A DNA stretch of 32,722 bases from Treponema sp. UBA1793 (GCA_002314445.1 DCFX01000090.1:1-32722), one strand, 5' to 3'; shown: positions 16,217 through 25,796, counted from the first letter of the stretch. Numbers and translations: made by a program. The notes: generated by a model not told the origin, from the sequence alone.

Positions 16217-17887
16217 GTGTCTGAACAAAATAATGAAAAGCCCTGTCTGGTAAAAGCCGGTCAGGGCTTTTCCGTTTTATACAAAGGCAGATATCTCTAT
16301 TCGAAATACAATCCTGAAAAAAATATTTTGACGGCAGTCTCTTCTCTGCCTCTTCTCCCGGGTACACTTGTACTTGCCTGTTCTCCCTGTCTGGGCACGG
16401 GACTTGCGGAATTGTCGGAAAAACTACCTGCCGGCTGCTTCATACTTGGATGCGAGTGTGATGAAGAACTTTACGAAATTGCAGGAAAGTTTATACCGCC
16501 TTCTACAAAAAATTTCGCACTGTCCGCTCCTTCTGAATTACCGGATCTTCCTGTGCTCTTAAACAGGAGGAACGCCGTACTCAGAAATGGTGCCGTGCTG
16601 CCGCTTCCGGGAACATTCAGAAGAGTTGTCCGCATCGATCTTTCCGCAGGCGTCCAGTTTGCAACGCAGTATTACGAAAATCTTGCAAAGGCTGCAGAAG
16701 ACGCTGTAGGGCTTTTCTGGAAGAACCGTATCACGCTCACAAAATTAGGGCGCAGGTATTCACTTAATTTATTCCTCAACCTTTCGCATCTGCCGGAATC
16801 AAAGCCTGTTGAATTCCTTTTCCGCTCTGTTGAAAAACCAGTGCTTGTGTTGGGTGCAGGAGAGAGCATGGAACAAACGGTAAAAGAGCTGAGGGGTATC
16901 CGCAGTCAGTACTATGTTCTGGCTGCAGATGCAGCTCTGCCGTCGCTCACTACATCAGGCATTACGCCTGATGCGGTTGTCTGTGAGGAAGCCCAGGCTG
17001 CAATAGCAGACGCGTTTTTCGGCATCAGGGACAGAGATATTCATATTTTTACGGGAATTACATCATGGCCTGATATATACGAACTTTGCGGCGAAAAAAA
17101 ACGTATCAGCTATTTTGCAACTCAATACGATGATACATCATTTTTTGAAAAACTTGGGCAGCAGCAGATTCTGCCGGCTGTTATGCCTCCGCTCGGCTCC
17201 GTCGGACTTACAGCAGTATATCTTGCACTGCACCTCCGCGCAAATGAAAACGTTCCGGTTTATGTGTCCGGCCTCGATTTTTCCTACTCCGCGGGCCTGA
17301 CACACGCGCGGGGAGCACCCGCACACACGACAAGGCTGTCAAACTCAATACGGACAAAACCTGCTGCAAATTACGGAGCCTCTTTCGGGTACGGAGTGTC
17401 CGCTGTAAAAAGCAAAACCGGAAAGACCGTTTTTTCCGCGATTTCACTGCTTTCCTATGCACAGACTTTCCGCGGAATGTTTTCTGAAACAAAAAATATT
17501 TTTGATGCAGGAAAATCGGGAATCGAACTCAGTATACAAAAGAAAAATATAGAGTATCCTCTCGTTTCTGACGTTTCAGGAAAGGAAACTGCAAAAGAAA
17601 AAAAGATTCCGGCGATTGAGAAAAAGCAGCAAATCCTCCAATTCTATGAAAAAGAGGAAAAGGCGCTGAACATGCTCAAGGACATTCTTTCTCATGGGCA
17701 GAATATTCCGGAAACAGAGCGGAATCTGCGGATTTCGGAATTACTAACCGGCCGCGAATATCTGTATCTTCATTTTCCGGACGGATACAAACTTTCGCTT
17801 GAACCGTCTTTTCTAAAGAGAGTACGCACGGAAATAGACTTTTTTCTTAAAAAGATACATACGGGAAAGCAGCTGCTCTTCCCGTAA
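16217..17887 (+). CDS. DUF115 / MptE-like motility-associated protein
   Basis: A 556-residue protein starting at GTG 16217 (AGGGA 6 bases upstream). The centre carries the DUF115 (6-hydroxymethylpterin pyrophosphokinase MptE-like) signature: VLVLGAGESMEQTVKELRGI near residues 209-228, ADAALPSLTTSGITPDAVV near 237-255, LGSVGLTAVYLAL near 326-338 and VYVSGLDFSYSAGLTHARG near 348-366. Proteins of this family with a variable N-terminal part are found in flagellated bacteria as motility-associated factors (Maf), linked to flagellin glycosylation. Spirochaetes often have them. The closing ~100 residues are Lys/Glu-rich and helical. Substrate is not determinable from sequence. It converges on lepA with only 4 bp between the stops. 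Confidence 0.75.
   Translation: MSEQNNEKPCLVKAGQGFSVLYKGRYLYSKYNPEKNILTAVSSLPLLPGTLVLACSPCLGTGLAELSEKLPAGCFILGCECDEELYEIAGKFIPPSTKNFALSAPSELPDLPVLLNRRNAVLRNGAVLPLPGTFRRVVRIDLSAGVQFATQYYENLAKAAEDAVGLFWKNRITLTKLGRRYSLNLFLNLSHLPESKPVEFLFRSVEKPVLVLGAGESMEQTVKELRGIRSQYYVLAADAALPSLTTSGITPDAVVCEEAQAAIADAFFGIRDRDIHIFTGITSWPDIYELCGEKKRISYFATQYDDTSFFEKLGQQQILPAVMPPLGSVGLTAVYLALHLRANENVPVYVSGLDFSYSAGLTHARGAPAHTTRLSNSIRTKPAANYGASFGYGVSAVKSKTGKTVFSAISLLSYAQTFRGMFSETKNIFDAGKSGIELSIQKKNIEYPLVSDVSGKETAKEKKIPAIEKKQQILQFYEKEEKALNMLKDILSHGQNIPETERNLRISELLTGREYLYLHFPDGYKLSLEPSFLKRVRTEIDFFLKKIHTGKQLLFP
17861..17885. terminator. Possible hairpin between convergent genes
   Basis: ACGGGAA and TTCCCGT pair over 7 bp around an 11-base loop that itself contains palindromic GCAGCTGC. 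It overlaps the last codons of the DUF115 gene just before the convergent lepA stop. No clear T-run follows on either strand, so a terminator role is uncertain. Confidence 0.3.
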
Positions 17888-17891
17888 ATCG

Positions 17892-19697
17892 TCATTTATC
17901 CTCTTTCTCCTTCAGGACGGCAAGAAAGGCCGACTGCGGGATGGCAACATTTCCGACCATCTTCATCCGTTTCTTTCCTTCCTTCTGTTTCTCAAGCAGC
18001 TTCCGTTTGCGCGAAATATCGCCGCCGTAACATTTTGCAAGAACATCTTTCCGCACCGGATTCACCGTTTCCCGGGCAATAATCTGACCGCCTATTGCGC
18101 CCTGAATTGCAATTTTGAACTGCTCCCTGTTTATCTCATCTTTGAGCCGGTCGCACACTTTATGCGCACGATCGGCGGCATTACTTTCAAAGGTAAGCTG
18201 AGAGAGAGCATCAACTATCTTTCCGTTCACCAGAAAATCAACTTTAACAAGTTTCGTAGGCCGGTAACCAATCACTTCATAATCAAAAGACGCATATCCG
18301 CGGCTGTAACTTTTGAGCTTGTCATAAAAATCGAACAGGACTTCCGCAAGCGGCATCTCATATGTTAATTCAACGCGTTTTTCATCAAGATACACCATGT
18401 TTGTCTGGTCTCCGCGTTTCTGCTTACACAGTTCCATAAGAGATCCAAGATATTCCGAGGGAGTAATAATGGACGCCTTTATATACGGTTCTTCAGCTTC
18501 CCTGATCCTCCCCGCAGGATATTCCGACGGGTTGTCAATATACGTTTCCTCTCCGTTATTGAGCAGTATCTTATACCGCACCGACGGAGCAGTGAATATG
18601 ACTGCCTGATCGTAATCCCGTTCAAGCCGCTCCTGAATAACCTCAAGGTGAAGAAGTCCGAGAAACCCACAGCGGAAACCGTTTCCAAGCGCAAGCGAAT
18701 TGTCTTTTTCAGACACAAGGCTTGCATCATTTAATTTCAGCTTTTCAAGAGCAGACTTCAACTCTTCGTAATCGTTTGAATCCATCGGATAAATTGATGA
18801 ATAGACGACAGGTTTTACTTCCTTAAATCCGGGCAGAGCTTCCGTAACGGGATTTGACGTCAGCGTTATTGTATCGCCGACACGGACTTCATTTACCGTT
18901 TTCATACCGGCAATGATATAGCCTACATCACCTGCTTCCAGTATCCCTGTTTCTTCAAAGTCGATTTTAAAAATGCCAAGCTGCTCTACTTTGTAATCGG
19001 CACCGTTGCTCACCATTCTTATGCTGTCACCTTCTTTTATGCGGCCGTCCATCATCCTTACATGAACTACGACACCTCTGTATTCGTCATAGTTGCAGTC
19101 AAAAATAAGGGCTCTTGTCTGCCCTTCGGGATTTCCTGACGGCGCGGGAAGAAGGGTCACGATAGCTTCCATAAGTTCGTCGATTCCCTGCCCTGTTTTT
19201 GCAGAAACGAGCAGTGCTGAAGAGCCGTCAAGACCAAGCTCTTTGTCTATCTGCTCTTTCGTACCTTCAACATCAGCTGATGCCAAATCTATTTTGTTGA
19301 TGACGGGCACTATCGTAAGATCGTGTTCGAGCGCCATATACATATTGCTCACGGTTTGAGATTCCACTCCCTGCGTGGCATCGATAAGCAGCAGGGCGCC
19401 CTCACATGACGCGATTGCGCGGGATACTTCGTACGAAAAATCGACATGACCGGGTGTGTCGACAAAATTCAGCTCGTAATTCTGGCCGTCTTTTGCCGTA
19501 TATGGAATCGTTACGGCCTGACTTTTTATTGTAATGCCCCGTTCCCGTTCTATATCCATATTATCAAGCAGCTGATCCTTCATTTTCCGTTCGTCTATTA
19601 TCTTTCCCTTTTGAATAAGACGGTCGGCCAGCGTTGATTTACCGTGATCAATATGGGCTGTAATACAAAAATTACGTTTGTGGCTGATATCTATCAT
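17892..19697 (-). CDS. lepA: Elongation factor 4 (LepA), ribosome back-translocating GTPase
   Basis: A 601-residue translational GTPase of the usual length. G1 is AHIDHGKST (14-22), the switch I region carries RERGITIKSQAV, G3 is DTPGHVDFSYEV, G4 is NKIDLASAD and G5 SAKTG. The LepA-specific C-terminal region is present, ending VGNVAIPQSAFLAVLKEKE. It acts on the ribosome, remodelling stalled or mis-translocated complexes. The start ATG has TAGGA about 8 bases upstream and lies 9 bp after the stop of the HtrA-like gene, so the two are probably co-transcribed. Confidence 0.98.
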   Translation of the reverse strand: MIDISHKRNFCITAHIDHGKSTLADRLIQKGKIIDERKMKDQLLDNMDIERERGITIKSQAVTIPYTAKDGQNYELNFVDTPGHVDFSYEVSRAIASCEGALLLIDATQGVESQTVSNMYMALEHDLTIVPVINKIDLASADVEGTKEQIDKELGLDGSSALLVSAKTGQGIDELMEAIVTLLPAPSGNPEGQTRALIFDCNYDEYRGVVVHVRMMDGRIKEGDSIRMVSNGADYKVEQLGIFKIDFEETGILEAGDVGYIIAGMKTVNEVRVGDTITLTSNPVTEALPGFKEVKPVVYSSIYPMDSNDYEELKSALEKLKLNDASLVSEKDNSLALGNGFRCGFLGLLHLEVIQERLERDYDQAVIFTAPSVRYKILLNNGEETYIDNPSEYPAGRIREAEEPYIKASIITPSEYLGSLMELCKQKRGDQTNMVYLDEKRVELTYEMPLAEVLFDFYDKLKSYSRGYASFDYEVIGYRPTKLVKVDFLVNGKIVDALSQLTFESNAADRAHKVCDRLKDEINREQFKIAIQGAIGGQIIARETVNPVRKDVLAKCYGGDISRKRKLLEKQKEGKKRMKMVGNVAIPQSAFLAVLKEKEDK

Positions 19698-19706
19698 ACT
19701 TGCATC

Positions 19707-21332
19707 CTAAAAATAATAAGGGCTGTCAAGCCCGGCGGTAATTCCCATCGATATGTCAAGGAATCCTTTTTTGCTTTTGCGGGTATACAGCTGGATATAT
19801 GCCGCGCTTTTATCATCGTTGAATTTTACATCGGATACTGTTACCGGATCGTTTTCCGAAAATCCGGATTCATCCGCTACGCTGCCCTTTATAATTTCAG
19901 TTATTGCATACGTGTGCTTATTAATAGTTGAAGCCGGTGTCATCCGCATTCCGAGTATGGGTACAAACGATCCTGATATAAGATCGCTGCTGTAAATTTC
20001 ATATCCCGGATTCTCCGGACGTGGTTCAAGATATATAAATCTTTCACCGCTTCCCTTATCATTTGAGTATGAGCATTTTATTATTGTATCCGGAATATAA
20101 TTACGCAGAATGTCCTGCATATCTTCAATCGTATCAACTTTTTTTCCATCGACAGCTGTAATCACATCGCCTTCTTTGAACGATGCGCGGTTTGTGCTTC
20201 CGCCTGGCATAACATATTGAATTTCGAGTCCCTGGTTTTCCTTTCCGTCGTTGCCTTTTTTCGTATGGCCGTATGAACCTGTCCATGGGTGATCACGCTT
20301 TCCGCCGTGATACAGCATGGGAAGGTCCTGCCGCAGATATTCAACAGGTATGGCAAAATTCAATCCCTGGTACTGCAGCATTCCGGCAAAAACGACCGCC
20401 TGAACACGCATCTGGGAATCGATGAGAGGACCGCCGGAGTTGCCGGAATTTACGGCGGCGTCAATCTGAAGCACGCTGCCCGTCGTGAACAGCTTGCGGT
20501 TTACGGCAGAAACGATACCTGATGTGATTGTGCCGTCAAGGCCGAGCGGTGTCCCGATTGCAGAAACTTTATCGCCTATTGAAAGATCCGCACTTGAACC
20601 GAGAGCGAGAATAAACGGTGCGTCTACTTCGGCTTTGAGAAGCGCCAGATCAAGTACAGAATCATAGCCTATAACTTTTGCAGGAATGCGTGTATCAGCA
20701 TCTGCTGCAAGTTTTATATAAAGCCGGGAGTATTTTTCGTTTTTCGGATCAACTATGTCGGATATGACATGATGATTCGTCACGATATATCCGCGTCTGT
20801 CAATGAAAAAACCGGAACCTATAACGCGGTCTGCATATCCCGCTCCATCTTTTATTGTAATACCGCGGTCTACCCATATTGTCACAGTCGCATTTATACA
20901 GTCCGCTATTGATTTCGGTAAATACTGCCTGTCTGTCGTAAGTCCGGGAACGCCTTCGGCATTTAACTGATTAAGTTTATCCTGCGTCATGTCATTATAC
21001 ATGGAAAAATCCGTTCCCACGGCAGAAAGGGAACGATAATATTTCAGCGCATCATAATAATCTTTTGCATCTATTGATTCATGATATTTCTGCGTCACTT
21101 TTTCAATGCATGACGAAACAAGTTCATCATCACCGAGCAGTTCTGCACACCAGAGAGCCTTTACAGGCTCCTTGTCTGATAAGTCCGATATGCGTGCCTT
21201 TTCCTTTTCATATACATCATGTTCAGTATAATTCAAGGGCTGATATACGTCTTTCGGCTCATGAAGCGTTCTGCATGAACAAAACAGGAGTACAGAAACA
21301 CAGAACAGCAAACATTGTTTTACCTTATTCAT
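19707..21332 (-). CDS. HtrA/DegP-like serine protease, probable lipoprotein
   Basis: A 541-residue protein. An N-terminal hydrophobic signal ends in LLFCSC with Cys20 (or Cys18) as the likely lipidation site. An unassigned helical region of ~110 residues precedes the trypsin-like domain. The catalytic triad is His188 (IVTNHHVISD), Asp228 (DSVLDLALLKAE) and Ser299 (VNSGNSGGPLI). One PDZ domain is clear (~365-435: ASFKEGDVITAVDGKKVDTIEDM), and a second PDZ-like region (~450-535) is less clear. Expected role: envelope protein quality control, attached to a membrane. The extra N-terminal domain distinguishes it from ordinary DegP. The ATG has GAGGT upstream, 30 bp after the preceding gene. Confidence 0.9.
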   Translation of the reverse strand: MNKVKQCLLFCVSVLLFCSCRTLHEPKDVYQPLNYTEHDVYEKEKARISDLSDKEPVKALWCAELLGDDELVSSCIEKVTQKYHESIDAKDYYDALKYYRSLSAVGTDFSMYNDMTQDKLNQLNAEGVPGLTTDRQYLPKSIADCINATVTIWVDRGITIKDGAGYADRVIGSGFFIDRRGYIVTNHHVISDIVDPKNEKYSRLYIKLAADADTRIPAKVIGYDSVLDLALLKAEVDAPFILALGSSADLSIGDKVSAIGTPLGLDGTITSGIVSAVNRKLFTTGSVLQIDAAVNSGNSGGPLIDSQMRVQAVVFAGMLQYQGLNFAIPVEYLRQDLPMLYHGGKRDHPWTGSYGHTKKGNDGKENQGLEIQYVMPGGSTNRASFKEGDVITAVDGKKVDTIEDMQDILRNYIPDTIIKCSYSNDKGSGERFIYLEPRPENPGYEIYSSDLISGSFVPILGMRMTPASTINKHTYAITEIIKGSVADESGFSENDPVTVSDVKFNDDKSAAYIQLYTRKSKKGFLDISMGITAGLDSPYYF

Positions 21333-21362
21333 TCTTTTACCTCAGTCAGTTATTTAGTCCAT

Positions 21363-23480
21363 TTATTTATCGGTATCACTTTCCGGTATGGCGTCATGCT
21401 CAGGAAGTATTTCCAGATATGATTTATTTTCGACACGCACCGCAAGAATCCTCTTTTTATCGGACTGTACCAATACAGACACTCCCTGCGATGAACTCCG
21501 GTTAAGTACGGCAAGTGCATTTCTTTCATCTTCGTGCGAACCTTCCGTCCCTATCCAGAACAATCCATCTTCAATGCCTTTTGCAACAGTATAACTGAAA
21601 TTTCCGGATGAAACTTTTACAGGTTCGCCGTTGACACTCGTAACAGTAACAAGACTCTTTTCCGGCGGTACGTAAAAAGATGCATCTTCAATAATAATAT
21701 TTTTTTCATCTTTCTGAGGATACCTTTCATAGCGTATATTCCAGTTGCCGTCAGCGTCGGTGTCCCACGATGCAATCTTTCCGCCGTCAGGAAGGTATTC
21801 TTCGGTAAAATCAGGAACGGTATCGCCGTCTTCGTCGATCTGGATCATTTTTATATAGACCCCGGATTTTTCGGACAAATTTCCGTCCGTCACTACGTTA
21901 TCCTGCGCTGTATTATGCATCTTACCTGTCGGATCGTACCCGAATGTCTCCGTCGTTTCAAAAATACCGTCGTCGTCATTATCTACAGAACGCATGGCAG
22001 GATAGCCATTTTTAAAAACCTCATGTGCATACATTTTCCTGTCAGCTGATTGCGCTGAAATTCCGCCTGTATAATAATCAGCTGTCCGGGGCAGACCGTC
22101 CAGCATTGTAAAAACGATAGTGCTGCCGCCGCGTTCCTGCGACGGTATTTCATAACTTGACGAGGCTTTGAGGAGCGCATCTGTATCAGGCTGAGCAAGT
22201 CTCAAATCAACAACAGGGACGAAAAAATCACATCCGGGATCGTTTTTGAACTGTGCGAGCGTTTTCATTTCAAACGGCGACCAGTTGAATGTCTCATCAG
22301 CAAGGGTAAACGATGCATCACGGAACTTCCCTGCATTGCCCGAGAATACGGCCTTTACAACGGCAGGATATGTGCCGTAATACAATTCAATTTTTCCGGC
22401 ACCAAGATTGACTGAAACAGGCGTACCGAAATCGCACAGTGCTGTCCATTCATTCACTCCGTCATTATTACTGTCCCACACGAGAGACTGCGGCCGTCCG
22501 CGCTTATACTGCACAGTAAGATTCGGTTCGAGGTCTCCGTCGGTATCAACAGTAAGCACTCCGTCATATGCATTAAGATGCTCAATAAGGGAATTCTTCG
22601 CTGCATCTTCTGTTATTAACGGCACGAACGAGGTAAGCATTGAAAGTGAAACAGTTTTGTCTGCAAATCTAAAGAAATAATCAAGAGCCTGCGGCTGTGT
22701 CATAAGTCCGGCGGCAAGTGCAGCCCCTGCGTACAGCGGATGCTCGTTATTGTGTGCAGAAAAAGCCTGCAGCATGCGTACCTTCTTACTGCCGGTCGCA
22801 AAAAGGGCCGCATATATTTCGAGTTCCGCATCGGGATTGCTATATTGTGACATGCGGGTGATGAACGAATCAGCAATGGACTGTACCTCGGGAGAAATAT
22901 CACCTTTTTTTCCCGCATATTCATAGCGGAAAAAGAGACGCGGAAAACGGGTATCGTCCGAATATATTTTACGGGCACCGTTAACTTCATTGCGCGCCTT
23001 TGAAACCGATTCAGGAGTATTCATGCGGTAGTATGCTTTTACCCTGATGTACTCAGCGTCTGCAGAATAGATAAAAGGAGGCGCATCAATAACATCGACG
23101 GCCTTTGCATATTCGCCTGTATCGCAGAGGAGGTCACTGTATAAAATACGCGCGCCGTCCCTGTTGTAATCAACCCACTGTCCTTCTGACAGTGCTTTAG
23201 TCACGAGAGGCAGTACTTCGGCCCGTGGCTTTCCAAGTCCGCTTTCTGCCGCCGCTTCCATATACCACAGATCCGCAACTGTATCATCATAGGCAATTCC
23301 CATACGCGCCTGTGAATACGCACTATCCCAGTTTTTTTCAATAAGATATTCTTCCGCAAGTTTTAAAAAACGCACAGCTGTTTTTCTATTGGCCGCAGAA
23401 AGCGACTTACCCTGCGCAGAAAGGGGGGAAATAATAATCAACAAGAACATGCACAGTGCAGAGAGTACTGTTTTTCTCAT
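21363..23480 (-). CDS. Secreted protein with TPR-like N-terminal half and Asp-rich loops; function unknown
   Basis: I set the start at the ATG at 23480 (GGAG 7 bases upstream, followed by signal peptide MRKTVLSALCMFLLIIISPLSAQ), giving 705 residues. A longer frame reaches 23651 but would overlap tilS and bury the signal peptide. Residues ~30-300 are helical with TPR-like spacing (RFLKLAEEYLIEKNWDSAY). The second half is strand-rich and holds five Asp-rich, EF-hand-loop-like motifs: DTDGD (312), DSNNDGVNEW (336), DNDDDGIFE (500), DEDGDTVPD (549) and DTDADGNW (573), several followed by aromatic strand residues. Periplasmic or surface location is likely; calcium binding is an inference. It lies between tilS and the HtrA-like protease, probably in one transcript. 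I do not recognise a named family. Confidence 0.8.
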   Translation of the reverse strand: MRKTVLSALCMFLLIIISPLSAQGKSLSAANRKTAVRFLKLAEEYLIEKNWDSAYSQARMGIAYDDTVADLWYMEAAAESGLGKPRAEVLPLVTKALSEGQWVDYNRDGARILYSDLLCDTGEYAKAVDVIDAPPFIYSADAEYIRVKAYYRMNTPESVSKARNEVNGARKIYSDDTRFPRLFFRYEYAGKKGDISPEVQSIADSFITRMSQYSNPDAELEIYAALFATGSKKVRMLQAFSAHNNEHPLYAGAALAAGLMTQPQALDYFFRFADKTVSLSMLTSFVPLITEDAAKNSLIEHLNAYDGVLTVDTDGDLEPNLTVQYKRGRPQSLVWDSNNDGVNEWTALCDFGTPVSVNLGAGKIELYYGTYPAVVKAVFSGNAGKFRDASFTLADETFNWSPFEMKTLAQFKNDPGCDFFVPVVDLRLAQPDTDALLKASSSYEIPSQERGGSTIVFTMLDGLPRTADYYTGGISAQSADRKMYAHEVFKNGYPAMRSVDNDDDGIFETTETFGYDPTGKMHNTAQDNVVTDGNLSEKSGVYIKMIQIDEDGDTVPDFTEEYLPDGGKIASWDTDADGNWNIRYERYPQKDEKNIIIEDASFYVPPEKSLVTVTSVNGEPVKVSSGNFSYTVAKGIEDGLFWIGTEGSHEDERNALAVLNRSSSQGVSVLVQSDKKRILAVRVENKSYLEILPEHDAIPESDTDK

Positions 23481-23535
23481 ATCATTTCTCCTATTCAAAA
23501 CCCGTGGCATCTGTATGTCATAAACAACAGGGATT

Positions 23536-24936
23536 TTACGTTTTAGCAATCCAGTCATCATATTCGTATACACTTCCCCACACGCATATAATCTGCTGAA
23601 AAGGAGAAAAAAGTTCCTGAATGACAGGAATACGTTCCTTATTTTCTTCACAGACTTTCCAGTCAGACAGAATGTCAGAAACAGATTTCATACCGCCGGA
23701 AGCGGTTTTTACTTCGTCTCCGGGTTGTCTGCTCCGTATGCAGAACGGCAGCGGTACATTGTGCACAGCTGCTGCATTGCTGTCATTCAAAAAAACAGAA
23801 AAGCCGCCTGTACCGTTACAAATAACGTCGATTGTACCGCATGGCAAATCATACGAGCCGATTTTATTTATTATAGCAGAAAAGCCGCTGTCGGTCGCTC
23901 TCTTTTCCTCTTTTTCCACTAAAATCATACCGTTTTTTATCTCGACCGCCATTCCTGCAGCATTTTCTCTGAACCCGACAGATTCCGGGCCGCAGCTGCA
24001 TATGCGCTCAATAAAACTGTACGGAATCCGGTGCATACAGCCTGCAAGACCAAACGCTGTATACAAAAGCCGGGTTTGTACAGCCTTTTTCTGCAAAGAA
24101 AATACACTGTACGGCATTTTTACGCACTTTCCGCTGCAATTCCATGTTATGCCGTCTGCAATTGCTGATATAACGTCGTCGGTATCTGCAGCCTTTTTGC
24201 CACCTGCCATGACGGCTGTCTGCCATCCCGGTACCGTTCTGTCTAGTTCCGGCATAATAATATGGCGGATTCTGTTCCTCAGATACCGTGTATCGCTGTT
24301 TGTACTGTCGGTACGCCATGTAAAATGATTTTCCGTTAAAAAGCGTTCTATATCGCATCGTGGAATATCAAGCAGAGGCCTTACGAATATTCCGCGGACT
24401 TTCCGTATGCCTGCCGCCGCTTCTCCGCCGCTTCCCTGCAGAAAACGCATGAGCAGTGTTTCAAGCTGGTCGTTTCTGTTATGCGCAAGACAAATGCAAG
24501 CCGTTCCAGCCTGCACAGAAAACTCATCAAAAGCCTGATATCGGAGATATCGTGCAGATTCTTCCAGTCCCTTTCCCCGCCGTTCAGCAACAGCAGCTAC
24601 TTTCCCGGGCGGAATCACTTTGAGAGTACAATCAACCGGATATCCGTCCATATGCAGCGATGCGCACAGCTGCTGCACGAACTGTGCATCGCCGCATGTC
24701 TCTTCCGCCTGACGTATATTATGATTTACAGTAATGGCATGAAGAAAAAAACCTGCATCCTTTGCAATACAGGCAAGCGCTGCCAGCAGCGAAACGGAAT
24801 CAGCTCCGCCGGAAACTGCAACCCCCACGGATTCCTGATTTACTGCAAGTCTGCCAGGAGCAAATCCGCAGGAGCTTAGTGCTTCCCTCACTTTTGCAAT
24901 AAACTGAATCACAAACAGGCTGCTGTCGTTTATCAT
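23536..24936 (-). CDS. tilS: tRNA(Ile)-lysidine synthetase TilS
   Basis: A PP-loop ATPase that converts C34 of tRNA-Ile(CAU) to lysidine so that it reads AUA. The ATP-binding loop VSGGADSVSLL starts near residue 41, with HNRNDQLETLLMRFLQG and RPLLDIPRCDIERFL typical of the family. A C-terminal domain (IRSRQPGDEVKTASGGMKSVSDIL) completes a 466-residue protein. Two starts exist: GTG 24942 lies only 2 bases after AAAGGA, while ATG 24936 has it 8 bases upstream, so I prefer the ATG. Confidence 0.95.
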   Translation of the reverse strand: MINDSSLFVIQFIAKVREALSSCGFAPGRLAVNQESVGVAVSGGADSVSLLAALACIAKDAGFFLHAITVNHNIRQAEETCGDAQFVQQLCASLHMDGYPVDCTLKVIPPGKVAAVAERRGKGLEESARYLRYQAFDEFSVQAGTACICLAHNRNDQLETLLMRFLQGSGGEAAAGIRKVRGIFVRPLLDIPRCDIERFLTENHFTWRTDSTNSDTRYLRNRIRHIIMPELDRTVPGWQTAVMAGGKKAADTDDVISAIADGITWNCSGKCVKMPYSVFSLQKKAVQTRLLYTAFGLAGCMHRIPYSFIERICSCGPESVGFRENAAGMAVEIKNGMILVEKEEKRATDSGFSAIINKIGSYDLPCGTIDVICNGTGGFSVFLNDSNAAAVHNVPLPFCIRSRQPGDEVKTASGGMKSVSDILSDWKVCEENKERIPVIQELFSPFQQIICVWGSVYEYDDWIAKT

Positions 24937-24952
24937 CTGCACATTCCTTTAA

Positions 24953-24985
24953 AAACAGAAAGGGCTGCCCGTAAAAAGACAGCCC
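24953..24985 (-). terminator. Intrinsic terminator between rplY and tilS
   Basis: On the minus strand, GGGCTGT (24985-24979) pairs with GCAGCCC (24968-24962) with one G-T pair around a 10-base loop, followed by TTTCTGTTTTT. It sits 21 bases past the rplY stop. No obvious promoter lies between it and tilS, so tilS may depend on partial read-through. Confidence 0.65.
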
Positions 24986-25006
24986 CAATATACAAGTTGC
25001 TACAAA

Positions 25007-25561
25007 TCAACGGGCAGGTGTAATGCTTACGAGCGATTCAGTGCCGTCTGTAAGTATAGTAACACCCTCACCAAGTTTCAAATCTTTTACGTGCAATACA
25101 TCTCCGATATTAAGGGAAGAGACATCAGCAACGATTGCCTGAGGCATATTTCTCGGAGCTGACTGAACCTTTATCTGAGGCAGATGTTTAAGCATAAAAC
25201 CGCCTTTCAAAACACCGGCAGGTGTTCCGCTGTAAGAAACTTTGAAGGTTGCAACAATTTTTTCATCTGCATCTGGTTCGAAGAAATCTGTATGAAGAAC
25301 TTTATCATGAAGCAGATTGTATTCTGTATCCTTGATAAAAGCATCGTGAGCATCTTTACCGTCGATTTTGAGAGTAATGAGAGTTGTCGGAGTAATTGTT
25401 CTCCAGACTTTATTAAACTCAACCTCATCAATATCAAGAACTATTGATTTGCCTTTTGCATCATACATGACAGCAGGGAGGCGGCCTGTAGCACGTAACT
25501 TCTTCGCAGCGGTTTTACCCGTCGTTGTACGGGTCTTCGCATTGATGATTAACTGATCCAT
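25007..25561 (-). CDS. rplY: 50S ribosomal protein L25 (general stress protein Ctc form)
   Basis: A 184-residue two-domain L25/TL5/Ctc protein that binds 5S rRNA. The N-terminal L25 domain is recognised from AKTRTTTGKTAAKKLRATGRLPAVMYD and the second, TL5-type domain from ADEKIVATFKVSYSGTPAGVLKGGFMLKHL. The closing block DVSSLNIGDVLHVKDLKLGEGVTILTD is also typical. The start ATG has AAGGAG upstream. The preceding 150 bp contain no gene, only the tRNA 3' side and the double-hairpin element. Confidence 0.97.
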   Translation of the reverse strand: MDQLIINAKTRTTTGKTAAKKLRATGRLPAVMYDAKGKSIVLDIDEVEFNKVWRTITPTTLITLKIDGKDAHDAFIKDTEYNLLHDKVLHTDFFEPDADEKIVATFKVSYSGTPAGVLKGGFMLKHLPQIKVQSAPRNMPQAIVADVSSLNIGDVLHVKDLKLGEGVTILTDGTESLVSITPAR

Positions 25562-25626
25562 TTCTAGGACTCCTTAAAAAAACAAAATAACCACTATAAA
25601 AAGATACATCTTCACACCTCAAAAAG

Positions 25627-25707
25627 AAGTCGAAGGGTGAGAAACCTGCGGTTTCTCTTTTATATGAGACGTACGTAAACGATGCCGTCATGGCATCGTT
25701 TACGTAC
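25627..25707 (+). repeat. Double-hairpin intergenic element, copy A
   Basis: An 81-bp element: AAGTCGAAGG (25627-25636), a hairpin GAGAAACC/GGTTTCTC (25639-25657), a T-rich link TTTTATATGAGAC, then a 16-bp perfect hairpin GTACGTAAACGATGCC with a 5-base loop (25671-25707). A second copy with the same order lies inverted at 32613-32691. On the minus strand the long hairpin directly follows tRNA-Gln and could help end that transcript. Confidence 0.75.
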
Positions 25708-25711
25708 TCTT

Positions 25712-25784
25712 CTGGGACGACAGGATTCGAACCTGTGGAATACCGGCACCAAAAGCCGGGGGCTTACCGCTTGCCGACGTCCCA
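25712..25784 (-). tRNA. tRNA-Gln (anticodon TTG)
   Basis: A 73-nt cloverleaf on the minus strand: acceptor stem TGGGACG/CGTCCCA, anticodon stem CCGGC/GCCGG with loop TTTTGGT (anticodon TTG, positions 34-36), T arm with GGTTCGAATCC, and discriminator base G. CCA is not encoded. Its 5' end is only 12 bases after the spoVG stop codon, so it is probably processed from the ispE-spoVG transcript. Confidence 0.96.
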
Positions 25785-25796
25785 TTAAAACCAGTT

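Noticed and set aside
23481..23651. 57-residue N-terminal extension of the Asp-rich secreted protein
   Set aside because: It would overlap the tilS end and place the signal peptide internally; the ATG at 23480 has a proper Shine-Dalgarno.
23621..24328. 235-codon plus-strand reading frame
   Set aside because: It is antisense to tilS, with no family motifs or ribosome-binding site.
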